A stretch of 7,210 nt of DNA from Streptococcaceae bacterium (GTDB lineage Bacteria; Bacillota; Bacilli; Lactobacillales; Streptococcaceae): the NCBI GenBank assembly GCA_902836505.1, contig CADFQU010000047.1, positions 1 to 7,210 of the forward strand. The letters run 5' to 3'. This document shows positions 6,594 through 7,210 of the stretch, in pieces (the first letter of the stretch is position 1; each line of letters starts with the position of its first letter). A program made the translations under genes and the position numbers. The notes beneath the pieces are model-generated. The model was given only the letters and a program-made list of their open reading frames with translations. It ran no database searches and had not been told where the DNA came from.

Positions 6594-7111
6594 CGATCGA
6601 ACTCCTTTGTAAGAGGTTCATAGACCTCATGTTTCCGATTTAAAAACTCAACTCGATAGGAATCTGCATCAATTTCCACTTTAGCATAGAGGCACTCTTG
6701 AATAGGCCCCCTCGGTAAACTGACTGACCCAGGGTTCAGAAAAAGGGTACGCCCTTCCTTCCAAGCATCCGGAATATGCAAATGGCCATAGAGGCAGATA
6801 TCTGCATCTTCTTCCTGGGCCCACAAATCTAACTTTTGAAAACTAAAATTAATCTGGAAAAGATGGCCATGGGTTTGAATGATCCGAGTAGGACCCAATT
6901 GCGTCACCAAACGTTCAGGGTACTCCCCATAAAAGTCCATGTTCCCTTTGACAACATGAATGCCTTCCCATACAGGATCGGTACTTTCTAACTCCGAATC
7001 CCCGTTGTGAAAAATGGCATCGACCTTTCCTTTATAGTGGTTTTTGATCTCTTCTACGATCTGACGATCACCATGAGAATCGCTCATGACGATGATTACT
7101 TGTTCTGCCAT
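6521..7111 (-). CDS. YfcE/YsnB-type metallophosphoesterase with an aberrant C-terminal extension
   Basis: This is a small calcineurin-like phosphodiesterase of the YfcE/MJ0936 family, probably cytoplasmic, using two metal ions; its natural substrate is unknown. Metal-site motifs are all present: DSHGD (11-15), GDSE (37-40), GNMD (56-59), THGH (80-83), GHLH (109-112) and NPGS (126-129). The recognisable domain ends at KEFDR (169-173). The frame then runs on for 23 mostly hydrophobic residues into the CBS-pair gene, stopping at TAG 6523-6521. The codon after R173 is TTA at 6592-6590, which would be TGA if base 6591 were restored, giving a 173-residue protein. ATG at 7111 is preceded by GGAGG with a ten-base gap and overlaps the rdgB stop by 16 bases. 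The tail could affect stability; this is inference. Confidence 0.9.
   Translation of the reverse strand: MAEQVIIVMSDSHGDRQIVEEIKNHYKGKVDAIFHNGDSELESTDPVWEGIHVVKGNMDFYGEYPERLVTQLGPTRIIQTHGHLFQINFSFQKLDLWAQEEDADICLYGHLHIPDAWKEGRTLFLNPGSVSLPRGPIQECLYAKVEIDADSYRVEFLNRKHEVYEPLTKEFDRLLLMNFRNLFFETTSLFLLQRAI
6602..6608 (-). promoter_or_regulatory. Ribosome binding site that fixes the CBS-pair gene start
   Basis: AAAGGAG read on the minus strand is a strong Shine-Dalgarno match. It ends eight bases before the ATT codon at 6593-6591, the ideal distance for a start there. It lies inside the phosphoesterase coding sequence and supports ATT/ATG at 6593 rather than the distal GTG at 6497. Confidence 0.75.
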
Positions 7112-7210
7112 GCTGGGAATACCTCCACTAATTTCTTCACGGCTAAAGCTCGATGCGATTGTTGATTCTTTTCCTCTAGAGTTAGTTGGGCAGATGTCTT
7201 ACCTGTTTCT
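7096..7210 (-). CDS. rdgB: C-terminal end of XTP/dITP diphosphatase (RdgB/HAM1 family), partial
   Basis: Only the last 37 codons are in the window; the gene enters from the right edge in the frame starting at 7209. They read [15 protein letters not shown], then the family signature [10 protein letters not shown], and end PAWQNK before TAA at 7098-7096. The T-A-L-EEKN-SHR-A pattern near the C-terminus is characteristic of RdgB/HAM1 enzymes, which hydrolyse non-canonical purine triphosphates such as dITP and XTP to monophosphates. The location just upstream of this phosphoesterase agrees with the usual streptococcal order. The stop overlaps the next start by 16 bases. Whether glutamate racemase (murI) lies further upstream, as in other streptococci, cannot be seen. 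Confidence 0.85.
   Translation of the reverse strand, partial: ETGKTSAQLTLEEKNQQSHRALAVKKLVEVFPAWQNK

Overview
The window looks like chromosomal DNA of a Streptococcus, most likely an oral viridans-type species (species inferred, not certain). The evidence is the gene order rdgB - phosphoesterase - CBS-pair gene - xerD-like - scpA - scpB - rluB - yidD, which is typical of streptococci, together with streptococcal protein sequences, moderate GC content and AGGAG-type ribosome binding sites. I see no phage, insertion sequence, CRISPR array or tRNA.

Layout. Bases 1-120 hold a strong minus-strand promoter that fires out of the left edge into a GC-rich stretch of unknown identity. Bases 121-262 are the leader of a plus-strand potassium-uptake operon. 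trkA (263-1618) encodes a full double-RCK regulatory protein. trkH (1622-3082) encodes the channel-like membrane subunit but is interrupted by an in-frame TGA at 1796-1798. A bidirectional hairpin terminator (3087-3121) separates this operon from the minus-strand operon that converges on it. That operon runs from the right edge: the end of rdgB (7096-7210), a YfcE/YsnB-type phosphoesterase (6521-7111), a CBS-pair protein (6132-6593), a catalytically degenerate XerD-like protein (5404-6135), the condensin partners scpA (4694-5404) and scpB (4132-4701), the 23S rRNA pseudouridine synthase rluB (3414-4142) and yidD (3160-3414). Every junction in it overlaps by one to a few tens of bases, so translation is probably coupled along one mRNA.

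How the genes work together. TrkA and TrkH form a K+ uptake system. ScpA and ScpB join SMC to compact and segregate the chromosome. RluB matures the ribosome, YidD helps membrane protein insertion, and RdgB cleans the nucleotide pool. The CBS-pair protein resembles the CbpB/DarB family, whose studied members bind c-di-AMP, the nucleotide that also controls K+ uptake through RCK proteins. Both arms of the window may therefore touch the same signalling theme (inference).

Most notable. Two single-base lesions stand out. The first is the TGA in trkH. The second is at base 6591, where one apparent substitution turns a stop-start overlap (ATGA) into ATTA. That removes the start codon of the CBS-pair gene and the stop codon of the phosphoesterase at the same time. 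Either these are real mutations, giving a K+ transporter null and a rewired gene junction, or they are sequence errors; reads would decide. I do not see a convincing wholly new system here.
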